Below, in pieces: positions 10,027-20,378 of a stretch of 64,000 nucleotides of DNA (the stretch's first letter is position 1; each line of letters starts with the position of its first letter). Under the pieces are notes generated by a model. It worked only from the letters and a program-made list of their open reading frames with translations. It did not search any database and had not been told where the DNA came from. The DNA lies in contig OW051470.1 in NCBI GenBank assembly GCA_932521025.1, positions 5,938,501 to 6,002,500 of the forward strand, given 5' to 3'. The translations under genes and the position numbers were made by a program. This DNA comes from Oscheius onirici (lineage: Eukaryota; Nematoda; Chromadorea; Rhabditida; Rhabditidae).

Positions 10027-13000
10027 ATGGATTCCGATCTCTACGACGAGTTCGGAAACTATTGCGGTCCGGAGCTTGACTCCGATGACGAAGAAGACGA
10101 TCTCCCCCGCGAGGAAATAGAAGAGGATGAGAAAGAAGATCAGGTAATCTCGTTATGTTTGTTTGCGCTAGCAAAAAATTTAGGAGATGGAAGAAGATGA
10201 AGAGGCCGAAATTCCGCAGAACCAGGTCGTCCTGCACGAGGACAAAAAGTACTACGCTTCTGCTGTCGAAGTGTACGGAAAAGATGTAGAGACGCTGGTT
10301 CAAGATGAAGATGCTCAGCCATTGACGGAGCCTATCGTAAAACCGGTCGAACGAAAAAAATTCCAGGCCGTGGAATACAAATTGCCTAACACGGTCTACA
10401 AGAAGGAATATCTCGCCGATTTGATGGATTGCCCTCACGTCATCAGGAACGTAGCCATTGCTGGACATCACCACCATGGAAAGGTGTTTTAATCAGTTTT
10501 GATTCGTTTCATTTTAATGTTCAGACCACATTCATGGACTGTCTTATGGAGCAAACTCATCCAGACTTCTTCCGGGCTGACGCTGCTGATACCCGCTTCA
10601 CTGATACTCTGCACATCGAACAGCAACGAGGCTGCTCCATTAAATCCATGCCGATCAGTGTTGTCATGGCCGACAGTCGCGCCAAGAGTTATCTGCTGAA
10701 CGTCATCGATACTCCCGGTTAGCGTTGTTCGTGTCGAAACAACCCTTTCAGGTCATGTTAACTTCTCCGACGAGCTGAGTGCTGCCTACCGACTTGCTGA
10801 CGGTGTGATGATCGTAGTCGATGCTCACGAAGGAGTCATGATGGCCACTGAACGGGCTATCAAGCACGCTCTTCAGGAGAGACTTCCTGTCGTTCTCTGT
10901 GTCAACAAAATCGACCGTCTCATTCTGGAACTGAAGCTTCCTCCAGCAGATGCTTATCACAAGCTTCGTCTCATCATTGACCAAGTCAATCAGATTTTGA
11001 GGTGAACTTGCTTTTCGTCATTGTTGTTGTAAACCCATTGTTGTTTAGAACATTCAGCGAAGACAATGACGTTACGCTTTCTCCTCTTCTTGGAAACGTA
11101 ATTTTTGCTTCTGGACGGTACAATGTCTGCTTCTCTCTCGAATCGTTTGCCCGTCTTTACGCTTCGAGAAATGCTGGTTGGTTTTTCGCTTAATTATTTT
11201 ACATTGATCGATTCAGATAGCTTTGACTGGGAGCAGCTGGCCCGTAGACTATGGGGAGACCTCTACTTCGACAAGAAGGCTAGAAAATTCGGTAAGAAGC
11301 CGTTCACCGCGGCCAATCAACGTACTTTCGTCGAATTCATCCTCGAGCCGATGTACAAAATCTTCAGTCAGGTAAAGATTCTCCCAAATCAGTATAATAA
11401 CCAATCTTCTAGGTCGTAGGAGATGTTGACACTTGTCTTCCCCATATGATGTCCGAGTTGGGAATCAAGCTTACTCGCGAAGAGCAGAGAATGAACATCC
11501 GGCCACTGATTTCTCTGATCTGCAAGAGATTCTTCGGCGAGTTCAGTGCCTTTGTCGATTTGGTCGCCCGGAACATCAAAAGTCCTCAAGAGAATGCCAA
11601 AAACAAGATTGATCAGACTTGGACCGGCTCAGCAGAGAGTCAATTGGCTATTGACATGCACAAGTGCAATGCAAACGTATGTTTTCTTTTTTTTCATGTA
11701 AGTAGTTAATTTTAGGGTCCTTTGATGGTTCACACGACTAAGAACTACCCAACAGCCGACTGTTCCTCTTTCCATGTCCTTGGCCGAGTCATGAGCGGAA
11801 CGCTTGAAAGCAATGCGACTGTTCGAATTCTCGGTGAAAACTACAGTGTCCAGGACGAAGAAGACTGTCGAAAACTAACAGTCGGACGTCTCTGGGTCTT
11901 CTGTGCCAGATACCAAATCGAAGTCTCACAAGTACCGGCAGGGTGTTGGGTTTTGATCGAGGGCATTGACCAGCCAATTAACAAAACGGCTACTATCGTC
12001 GAAGAAGAATACGATGAAGATGTAGGCGTTCTTCTTAGTAATTAATTTAACTATATTTTAGATGTACATCTTCCGTCCGCTTCGTTTCAACACAAGGAGT
12101 GTTGTGAAAATGGCCATTGAGCCCATCAACCCGTCCGAACTGCCAAAAATGCTCGATGCTTTGAGGAAAGTCAACAAATCGTTCCCTCTTCTGACGACGA
12201 GGGTAGAAGAGTCGGGAGAACATGTTCTTCTCGGTACTGGAGAGCTGTACATGGACTGTGTCATGCACGACCTGAGAAAGGTATTATTCTTTGTATATCG
12301 CAATATGGTGTTTCATAGGTCTTCTCGGAAATCGACATCAAAGTAGCCGATCCGGTGGTCACTTTCTGCGAAACTGTCGTCGAGACGTCTTCCCTCAAGT
12401 GCTTTGCCGAGACTCCTAACAAGAAAAACAAGCTAACGATGATTGCGGAACCGCTGGAAAAGGGATTGGCCGAAGATATTGAGAACGAGGTCGTACAAAT
12501 TGGATGGAACCGAAAGCGGATTGGAGAATTCTTCCGCACAAAATACGATTGGGATTTGCTGGCTGCTCGATCAATTTGGGCTTTCGGTCCAGATAATGCT
12601 GGTCCCAATATTCTCATCGACGATACTCTTCCTTCGGAAGTTGACAAAACTCTTCTTGGCTCCGTGAAGGAATCTCTAGTACAAGGTTTCCAGTGGGCTT
12701 CCAGAGAAGGACCTCTTTGCGAAGAACGTAAGATTTTTCACGTTATTTTTCTAAAAACTATTTTTAGCCATCCGAAATGTAAAGTTCAAGATGCTGGATG
12801 CCGTAATTGCCAATGAGCCATTGTATCGGGGAGGAGGACAGGTCATTCCAACTGCCAGACGATGTGCTTATTCTGCGTTCCTGGTGTGAAACGTCACTAT
12901 TCTTTTCCATTCTCATCTTTAGATGGCTACACCCAGACTCATGGAACCGTATTACGTCGTAGAAGTTGTCGCTCCTGCAGATTGTGTCTCTGCCGTATAC

Positions 13001-13421
13001 ACAGTTCTGGCTAAACGAAGAGGTCACGTTACCACTGATTCCCCCATTCCCGGATCTCCAATGTACAACATCAAGGCGTTCATTCCTGTCATGGACTCGT
13101 TCGGATTCGAAACTGATCTTCGAACACATACACAAGGCCAGGCTTTCTGTCTAACCGTCTTCAATCACTGGCAAGTAAGTATTTCTCCTTTTTCAATCAT
13201 AAAAAACTGCTCAGATTGTGCCAGGAGATCCTCTCGACAAGTCGATTGTGATCAAGCCGTTGGAATTGCAACCGACGGCTCATTTGGCCCGAGAGTTCAT
13301 GATCAAGACCAGAAGACGCAAGGGACTGTCAGAGGACGTCTCGGTCAACAAATTCTTCGATGATCCCATGCTGTTGGAACTGGCCAAACAGCAAGACGTA
13401 TTCAGCTATTCCGGTCTCTAG
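10027..13421 (+). CDS. eftu-2: SNU114/EFTUD2 homologue, U5 snRNP GTPase
   Basis: EF-2-like GTPase of the U5 snRNP that controls spliceosome activation and disassembly. Thirteen exons fit in frame: 10027-10143, 10184-10483, 10525-10717, 10752-11001, 11049-11176, 11217-11371, 11413-11676, 11716-12021, 12062-12280, 12319-12727, 12768-12883, 12923-13174 and 13215-13421. The protein starts [20 protein letters not shown] with an acidic N-terminus. The G domain follows: G1-like AGHHHHGK (His-rich instead of the usual GxxxxGK), G3 DTPGHVNF, G4 NKID. Domains II-V follow, with [20 protein letters not shown] and the C-terminal [18 protein letters not shown]. Almost every segment matches human EFTUD2. 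Introns are 37-60 bases, typical for this genome. C. elegans names for this gene are eftu-2 / snu-114. Confidence 0.96.
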
Positions 13422-13780
13422 TGACCCGTTCTTCTTCAATATTTATCAATTCCGATGTTGTTCAATTTCGTTGTAATTGATCTCTCTCGTATCAGTAAAT
13501 ATCCTATGACAAACTTCTTCTCTTTTTTTTGCCTCAAATTGTGAAAGCGAGTGAATATCTCTTAGTGATCATCAGATGTTTCAGCGGCCATCTCTTTTCC
13601 CACAATGACGTATGCGAATCGAATGTTTGTTGCTAACCTTTACTGCCGCCATACGCAAACTCGCGTTTTCTCATCGAATTCTTCTTTTTTTTGTTTATTC
13701 TAAATGTAAACAAAGATAGGGAATTCTCCGTAAACAGTTCCTCTTTTACTTCGTATTTCAACTGTTCTTTGATTTCAGGT
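13422..13780. other. Intergenic between snu-114 and the cation transporter
   Basis: 359 bases, both neighbours on the plus strand. A TTTCAG acceptor lies just before the downstream ATG and could be a cis or trans splice site. The spacing is somewhat long for a nematode operon. Nothing else seen. Confidence 0.4.
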
Positions 13781-15741
13781 ATGACATCGTCTGAAAATGG
13801 CACGGGTTCGACAGAGGATTCTACTTCAGGTTTTTTTATTATTTGGCTTTATATGAATACGGATTCAGTCGAGCTGATATTCGGTTTGTACGAAGTAGAC
13901 GAGACTGTTCAGTCGAACTCTTCCCAGTTGCCAAGTATTCCGGAAGACGGACGGTTAGAAGGCGGAACAGACAAAGATGCTACTGCAAGGTATGTTTCTT
14001 GTAGTAAAAATTACCTCAGACCTCAGCAATAACAGTATAACATTTCAGTCCTAGTCAGGTTGTCAAACAGAGTCTACGGTCAATTTCTCTTCCGAAAGGA
14101 CCTCAATCGGCTACATTTTCTCCTCCTCTCCAGAATGCTGCTTCGCTAGGAAATGTTGACTTGAACAGTCAGATGAATCTGCCAGATGTAAGCCCTCTTT
14201 CATGTTCAAAACTTTAGAATTTTAGGCCAAAAAGCCGAAGAAGAGTGTCAACGAGTACTACAAAAAGCAAAACGAATTGCTGGAAAACTTCAAAAACGAC
14301 AGCGAGCAGATTCAAGTTTTTCAAAAGACACGGACACGACAACGACTGGAATCTACTTCTAGTCAGAATTGTGAAGTCAGCTCCGTCAGCGTCCCAAATC
14401 CTGTCGATGAGCCGAAAGCACCGTTACTGTCCCATGTTGTTCGTTTTTCCCACACAAAACAGTGAAATTGCTCGTTTAGGATGACGATGTGGACGTTGTT
14501 TCGAAGGGATCTGGTCATTTGCAACCCAACAATAATTGCGACGACAAGACCTCTCATGAGTCTCTTCTGTAACTAAACTTTGTTAAATTGTGTAGAAAAC
14601 TTTAGAATTCGACACGAATTGTTGGCAGACAAAACGAACAATGAGAGCATGGCGGCTGCAAGATTCGCCAAGATCACTCTTCTCGTCAATGTTTCACTCA
14701 TGATTGCCAAGGTAACATTCATATTATCTTGTAATAATTAATATTTATAGGCAGTTGCCTCGTATCTGTCAGGATCTCTTTCCATCATTTCCTCCCTGGT
14801 CGATTCTCTAGTCGATATTACATCAGGTCAGCTCTTCTTCCTATCCAAATCACATGTTTAGGTCTTGTCATTTGGATCAGTGGACGAATGATCAAAAAGC
14901 GTGACCCCTACCTGTATCCACGAGGTCGAACTCGTCTTGAGCCGCTCAGTCTCATCATAATCAGTTTTGTGATGGGAGTGGCGAGTATTCAGCTGATTGC
15001 TGATGCAATCGGACGTATCAACGTTGCCATAAGACATGACTTTTTCGGCGAAGGAAAAATGCCAGAGCTGGACATTTCGTGGCCGACAGTCGCCATTATG
15101 ATTGCGACAGTCATCGTCAAAGGGATCCTTGCCTTCATTTGTCGGCGGTTCAACGATCCAAATATCGAAGTCTTGGCCATGGATCACCGCAATGATTGTA
15201 TATCAAACAGTGTGGCCTTGGCCTGCGCTTGGCTTGCTCAAAAGTAAGCTTTTCCTTCTTTTTATAAGCAGATTTTTTTAGATATTGGTACTATTTCGAC
15301 CCCCTTGGTGCTATAATCGTCTCACTTTATATCCTCTACACTTGGGCCAGAACAGGCTACGAACATCTGACAAAGCTCTGTGGGAAATCTGCCAGTCCCG
15401 AATTCATTAACCGAATCATCAAGGTCATTCCTTATTTTTTTTTAAATATAAAACGTTTAGGTTTGTATGGACCACGATCCGAGGATTACTCATTTGGAAA
15501 CGGTTTATGTTTACCACTACGGGACCAAGTTTCTCGTCGAAGTTCACATTGTTCTAGACGAAGAAATGAGTCTCAAGACTGCTCACGACATTAGCGAATC
15601 TCTCCAGATCAATATTGAAAGTCTTCCAGATGTCAGTTCATTGTTCTTTCCATAAAGATCTCTTTTAAGGTAGAAAGAGCCTTCGTTCATCCGGATTATT
15701 CCACAGACCACGACCCGGCGGAGGAGCACAAAGTCGTCTAG
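13781..15741 (+). CDS. Cation diffusion facilitator, DxxxD (manganese-type) subfamily
   Basis: Membrane cation/proton antiporter of the CDF family. A long hydrophilic N-terminus (SVNEYYKKQNELLENFKN) is followed by membrane segments: RFAKITLLVNVSLMIAK, then SLSIISSLVDSLVDITSG, LSLIIISFVMGVASIQLIAD, TVAIMIATVIVKGILAFICR and DHRNDCISNSVALACAWLA. Both metal-site motifs are DxxxD (DSLVD in TM2, DHRND in TM5), the pattern of Mn-transporting CDFs rather than the HxxxD of zinc transporters. The C-terminal cytoplasmic domain reads HDPRITHLETVYVYHYGTKF and EVHIVLDEEMSLKTAHDISE. The start at 13781 directly follows a TTTCAG acceptor; an upstream in-frame Met at 13691 would lie before that site. The final exons end with VERAFVHPDYSTDHDP and TAG. 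Metal specificity is inferred from motif only. Confidence 0.88.
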
Positions 15742-16139
15742 TCGACATCCGGTACTACTTCTAGTCGTCTGTTCTCCTTTTAGCTTTATTCCTGATATTT
15801 TCCAAATCGGGTACATGTCCTGTTCTCTCCGTTTTTACCCTATAGCATAGTATAATCTAAGAGTTCACCTTTACATAATTTCTGCATTTCATTTTCGTGT
15901 CATTAAGTGTCAATTGCATAATAACATTTCTGTCCTTATTGTTCCGCTTGCGTGAATTCACGTATTCCAGAATTAGAGCATGCGATGCTTTTGACAGATG
16001 AATCGGTCCCCTGGGCTCGTATGAGGGTCCGAAATGTCCAGACAGGCGTCTTTTCGATGACGCCAAGTTTGGAAGGGCCATGAATAGGCAATCTAACGGT
16101 AACAAGGTTTATTTCGGAGGAGAGTGCCAAGAGGAACGT
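15742..16139. other. Convergent 3' intergenic
   Basis: 398 bases between the stops of the CDF gene and the neuropeptide gene, holding their 3' UTRs. No coding or structured feature recognised. Confidence 0.5.
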
Positions 16140-18007
16140 TTACCGTTCTTTTGAATCTGCTGTCACGGGGAAACTGCGGCCTCCACCACGTTTTTCTGAA
16201 AATAAGGGTTTTGAAGAAGGAAATGAAGGGATCGGGCGACAGCCAGGAGACAGTTGGGGAGAAGGGGAAGAAGGAAGCAAAAGCAACTTACATGGGTTCA
16301 AAACCCACCGCCCAGATGGAACGGACGACCGCCTGCTCTCTTCTGAAAACATTTTTATTCTTCTGTTTAGCGGTCTTTATACGAAACACCATATTAGTCT
16401 TGCAGAAAGTAGCGTTTTTTGCTCTTGTTCATAATAATTAATCTCATTATACAAGGAATAGTTTGGTGTTTGGAACACTTGTTTTCTACACTACAAGAAT
16501 CATCTAGAATTCAGGCTCCTCATTGGAATTGGTTATTTACAAAAGTTGTTCTTACTAACAAAAACGAGACGAACCTCTTCAAAAGGCATGTCTTCTTCCA
16601 CCAGATTGAAGTCGTCTAGATCTCTTTTGGTATTTGTGAAACCACGAGCTCCTCCCCGTTTGTCCATGTAGAAGGACCTCGCTCCTCCTCTGGTGTCCAA
16701 GAAGGCTCGTCCTCCTCCTCTCTTGTCTTCCAAGAAGGCTCTATTTGTCTTTCATTTTATCATTTACAATAAGTCTTACCTTCCACCTCCCCTCTTCTCC
16801 TCCTCACTGAAAGCTCTGGCTCCTCCACGAGTCTCGATGAAGGACCTGGCTCCTCCTCGCTTGTCCTCATAGAATGCTCTGGCTCCTCCACGTTCCTCAA
16901 TTCCCGAAAAGGCTCGTCCTCCGGCTCGTTTATCACCCAAAAAGGCTCGACCACCACCTCGTTTGTCCTCATCTGAAGCATCTTGGTTCCTTTTTTTAGA
17001 GAACACGCAAACCATAGAAAGCTCGTGCTCCACCCCTCTTCTCTGCCTCGAATGCCCGTGCTCCACCTCGTTTATCGAAGTCTTCTTCTTGTGCCAGAAC
17101 CGCCACTGAAAACGGATTTTTGAGCGAGGTTTAACGGAAAATGATGCTATTTTGACGGACTCCTAGCAACAGAAACATCGAAAAGGGATAAATCAGAGGG
17201 CAAGTGAGACAGAAAGACGACATGTCCTAGGGGCTTTTCGGATGTTCCCTAAATAGGACGCCTACTGTGGAGACTAATACTTCCGCGAAACAAAGATTTC
17301 TTCAGGGAAAAGACATATTTGTCCAGTCGTCGTTCAAAGTTCTACTTTTTGAAAGTCGATCGTGTCCAAAGGTAAAGGGTGAGGTCACTTCCGGACGAAT
17401 CTCCGACCGATCTGCGAAGTCGACCGAAACCCTAAAAAATTCCCAAGAGAGGCTCGGAATGACGGCGACTGAGGATGATTTATTTTCTGTTTGGACTGGT
17501 GTTCATCTCTATCCGATTCGATCTGGCTGAGAAGACACGGATGAATGGAAATCGTGGCCAAAACAAGGTGTCAATGGAAAACAAAGGCTCGGTGGGCTCG
17601 AGATCGGAAACCTTCTTCTTCCCACTATCCGATCCTCTTTTCCTGGAGTGAGAGAAAGCCAAAACACTCGTGAATTGAAGTATCTTGAGTGGAGGATGAA
17701 TTAGTCTTTCGAGGGGAGGAAGACCTCAAACAGAGAAAGGAGAACAATTACACACGTGAGGGCCCAGTAACTCAATTGACTCTCGACCTCCCTTGTTCTC
17801 TAACTGTTTTATCTTGTCTAATTGTAAGTCAAAGAATGTGCAATGGAGTGACATGAAAAACAAACACCTTCTAGAGAGCAAGAGGTCTTTGATGAGTAAA
17901 TTGGAGCAATTACTGTAGGTTCGAATGAACAAGCATAAGCAGAACTGTAGAAAACGAGAACAAAACTAACCTGTGGCCATGGCGAGGAATGCGGTAGCGT
18001 AACGCAT
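16140..18007 (-). CDS. nlp-21: nlp-21-like neuropeptide precursor
   Basis: Secreted precursor cut into many short peptides. Six exons keep frame: 18007-17971 (Met, signal peptide MRYATAFLAMATVAVLAQ completed in exon 2), 17105-17013, 16972-16780, 16740-16575, 16342-16309 and 16195-16140. Between KR or single Arg sites lie GGARAFEAE, GGARAFYDED, GGGRAFLGD, AGGRAFSGIEE, GGARAFYED, GGARSFIET, GGARAFSEEE, GGGRAFLED, GGGRAFLDT, GGARSFYMD, GGARGFTNT, an acidic spacer, AGGRPFHLGE and a final GGGRSFPVTADSKER. The last peptide matches the GGGRSFPV form I recall from C. elegans NLP-21. No C-terminal Gly amidation signals: the peptides end acidic. The intron of about 865 bases between signal peptide and peptide exons is long. 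The exon 5 donor (GTGGGT) is deduced because only it keeps the KR-GGGRSF frame. Confidence 0.93.
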
Positions 18008-18601
18008 GGCTCTTCGTCGTCTCCTGAAAATGGGCGGGAAGAGGTCTGTCTGCGAGAAGGCGGAGTCCCGAAGAAACACAATTACGCCTCCTCGTCGACT
18101 GCGTAAGAGCAGCCGTAGGACACTACTTCGGGGTGACGAATAGTCACTTTCACCTAATTGGAAAACAATCGAAGGTGTCCTTGGAACTGGGAGTTTGATT
18201 GAGTAAAAACAACAACAAAAGTGCATATTGAGCTTTGTATTTGGTAATATGAACAAGTGTACACGTTTTCTAAAAGACGATAAGTGGTTGAAGCTTGTCT
18301 TGACGTTATCTCTTCGGAGACATCAGAACTCCACAATAAAGAAACAAAGTTCTTTCGGTCAAGTGATCATTGTTTTCGCTCGAAATGGCTATGCTAATGT
18401 GCTTGTCGAACGGGTTCTCGCGTAATCCAAGTCGGGCTTATCACAAGCCGACTTGTCTCACATCCCCTGCTTTTATTCCCCGTATCTGTTACACAAGACC
18501 AAAGAATCTCGAGTTTGAAACAAAAGAAGCCCTCTCTTCCTGACGTAATTCGATTCCTCTGAACTTCTATTAAAGACGCAGATGTCTGTTGCAGGGCTCG
18601 G
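18008..18601. promoter_or_regulatory. Divergent upstream region, nlp-21-like gene and secreted Cys-module gene
   Basis: 594 bases between two divergent starts. A TCTGTTGCAG acceptor lies just before the plus-strand ATG (about 18595). No other element recognised. Confidence 0.35.
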
Positions 18602-19877
18602 ATGTTCGCTGTCCTCCTCGTCGGACTCTCCGTCGCCATATTGGCAGTCGACGTCAACGATGAGATATTAGACGGTCGGTTACTCGAATTGCAGTCTCTT
18701 TTTGACTCGAGCGGGAAAGAGAAATCTCTTGGGAAAATTGTAAGTAACTTGTCAAATGTTTTGATTGAGACAACTGTGATTGCCGGGATTACTATGGAGG
18801 ATGTCGTCGGATGGGAGACAGATGGACAGACGAGGAAACATGGAGTTATCAGTGTAACGACAACAAAAAGTTTTTTTTTCAAGAATAATGTTAAATAAGA
18901 ATGTTTTTGTAGAGTGGATGCGCTCTTCAGTGGCTGTAAGACATCTGGAGAGGTGGTCGGAGTGGGAGAAAACAAGACTATTGACAAGCTGTGGTACTCT
19001 TGTTCAGCTGACAATTTGAGACTCAAATTCGAGACAGGTTCATTTGCTTTCTGTAGTTGTTCTATATCCTTTTCAGAGGCTCACTGCCTAGTGAACGGAG
19101 ACGTGAGAAGAGTAGGCGAAAACTTCCGGGATGGACGATTTGAATGGCTCTGTCTGGAGACTGGCCGTTGGGTTACCGGTGAGTACACTGGCGATAGATT
19201 ATATTTGTAACCAGCCGTCTATGACGGCAGTCGCCGCCCTGGCGCCTCAGAAGTACGAAATGAATTCTATCCAAGTTCTAAATTCCCATCTATTCTTTTG
19301 ACAAAACGTAACTACCTCGCTTCCACTCCAAGTTCAAAACTTACTATCTTATCTCGACAATTTCTGACTTGTCGCGACCATTTGAGGTCCCGGACAAACA
19401 AACACAAACAAATAAACAGAGTCCACGACAGACACCATTGCGCTTTAGTAGTAGAGAGATTACTTCTCTATAAACTTGCCATTTTGATATATCTAAGAAG
19501 CAATTGTTGCAGGATGTTACTACTCGAACGAGACTCATCCCGACGTACTGCTCAAGATAGGTGAGACTGGGTACAATGGACTGATCAAACACGTCTGTGA
19601 CCGATTCATCGACTACCCTGGACGAGTTCAGTACTATTCTGAAGTTCGGAACGACGTCCATGTCAAGCATCCGACGAACAAAGGAATTAGCAAGAACTTT
19701 CCAGAGCCAGCTGAATTGACTCTCAAGGACAAGGTTTCGTATCTATTCATAATGTCATTCATGAAAATATAGGTAAATCGCTGGGAACATGAGAGTGCTG
19801 CTCTGTTTGTTACCACGGAAGAGACGACCCCTAGAACCCGAATCCGTTTTCTTCCAGATTCTCGTACGTCGTGGTGA
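18602..19877 (+). CDS. Secreted protein with four repeated two-cysteine modules
   Basis: Not assigned to a named family. The start gives a clear signal peptide (MFAVLLVGLSVAILAVD). Downstream exons encode four similar modules with the pattern Gly-Cys...Gly...Gly-Glu...aromatic-x-Cys: GGCRRMGDRWTDEETWSYQC, SGCKTSGEVVGVGENK...YSC, HCLVNGDVRRVGENF...WLC and CYYSNETHPDV...HVC. The last exon ends RFLPDSRTSW and TGA. Module 1 is in a frame that needs a splice not placed with certainty (18740 or 18677 donors). Modules 2-4 join cleanly through introns ending at 18913, about 19076 and 19512. The intron before module 4 (about 19179-19512) holds a dispersed repeat. Likely an extracellular nematode-specific protein; function unknown. 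Confidence 0.7.
19321..19462 (+). repeat. Dispersed non-coding repeat, copy 2 (intronic)
   Basis: Second copy of the element at 6652-6777, same orientation, with an extra A/C-rich insert (CAAACACAAACAAATAAAC). Lies inside the last long intron of the secreted Cys-module gene. Confidence 0.6.
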
Positions 19878-20378
19878 TCTCCTTTTCGAATAAAGAGTTC
19901 CTTCCTCCGACCCCCCTCCAGCCGACTGCCGACTCTCTACCGATAACGAGCTTCTTATCTGGATAGACACCGAAATGCTCGATTCACCAACAGTCCTTGC
20001 AACTTTGAGCCTTCCTTCTCTCAGCTAGCTATTGTTTTAAACAGTCTTGTTATCTTGTTAGCAACTGCTTTGATGTCTACTGTTATGCTTCTCTCTGTTT
20101 ACTGTCTTTTTTGGCAGAAAGTAAACCACAATCCCTTCCTTTCTAAAACTTGGTTAAGTCTTTCAAACGAACCCTCTTCTGATAAGACTGATCCGCCTCA
20201 TCCAATTCGAACGCGCGCCTGTACTCTTCCTGACTCACTCGAAACTTTTTACAGTAATCAGCTGCCGATGTTTGTCTTTATCGATCACATCTCATTATCT
20301 TTTCCCAGTCATAAACTGGACCAGAACTGACAGATTGATTGCAATTTTAAGGGAGGGCCACCCGTGCTTCGACGAGGC
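19878..20378. other. Intergenic, no gene recognised
   Basis: 501 bases between two plus-strand genes. Open frames here lack splice continuity with either neighbour. Probably the 3' UTR of one gene and promoter of the next. Confidence 0.4.

Noticed and set aside
16285-16315. GGGTTCAAAACCC, T-arm-like palindrome
   Set aside because: Lies at the exon 5 / intron boundary of the neuropeptide gene; no tRNA fold around it.
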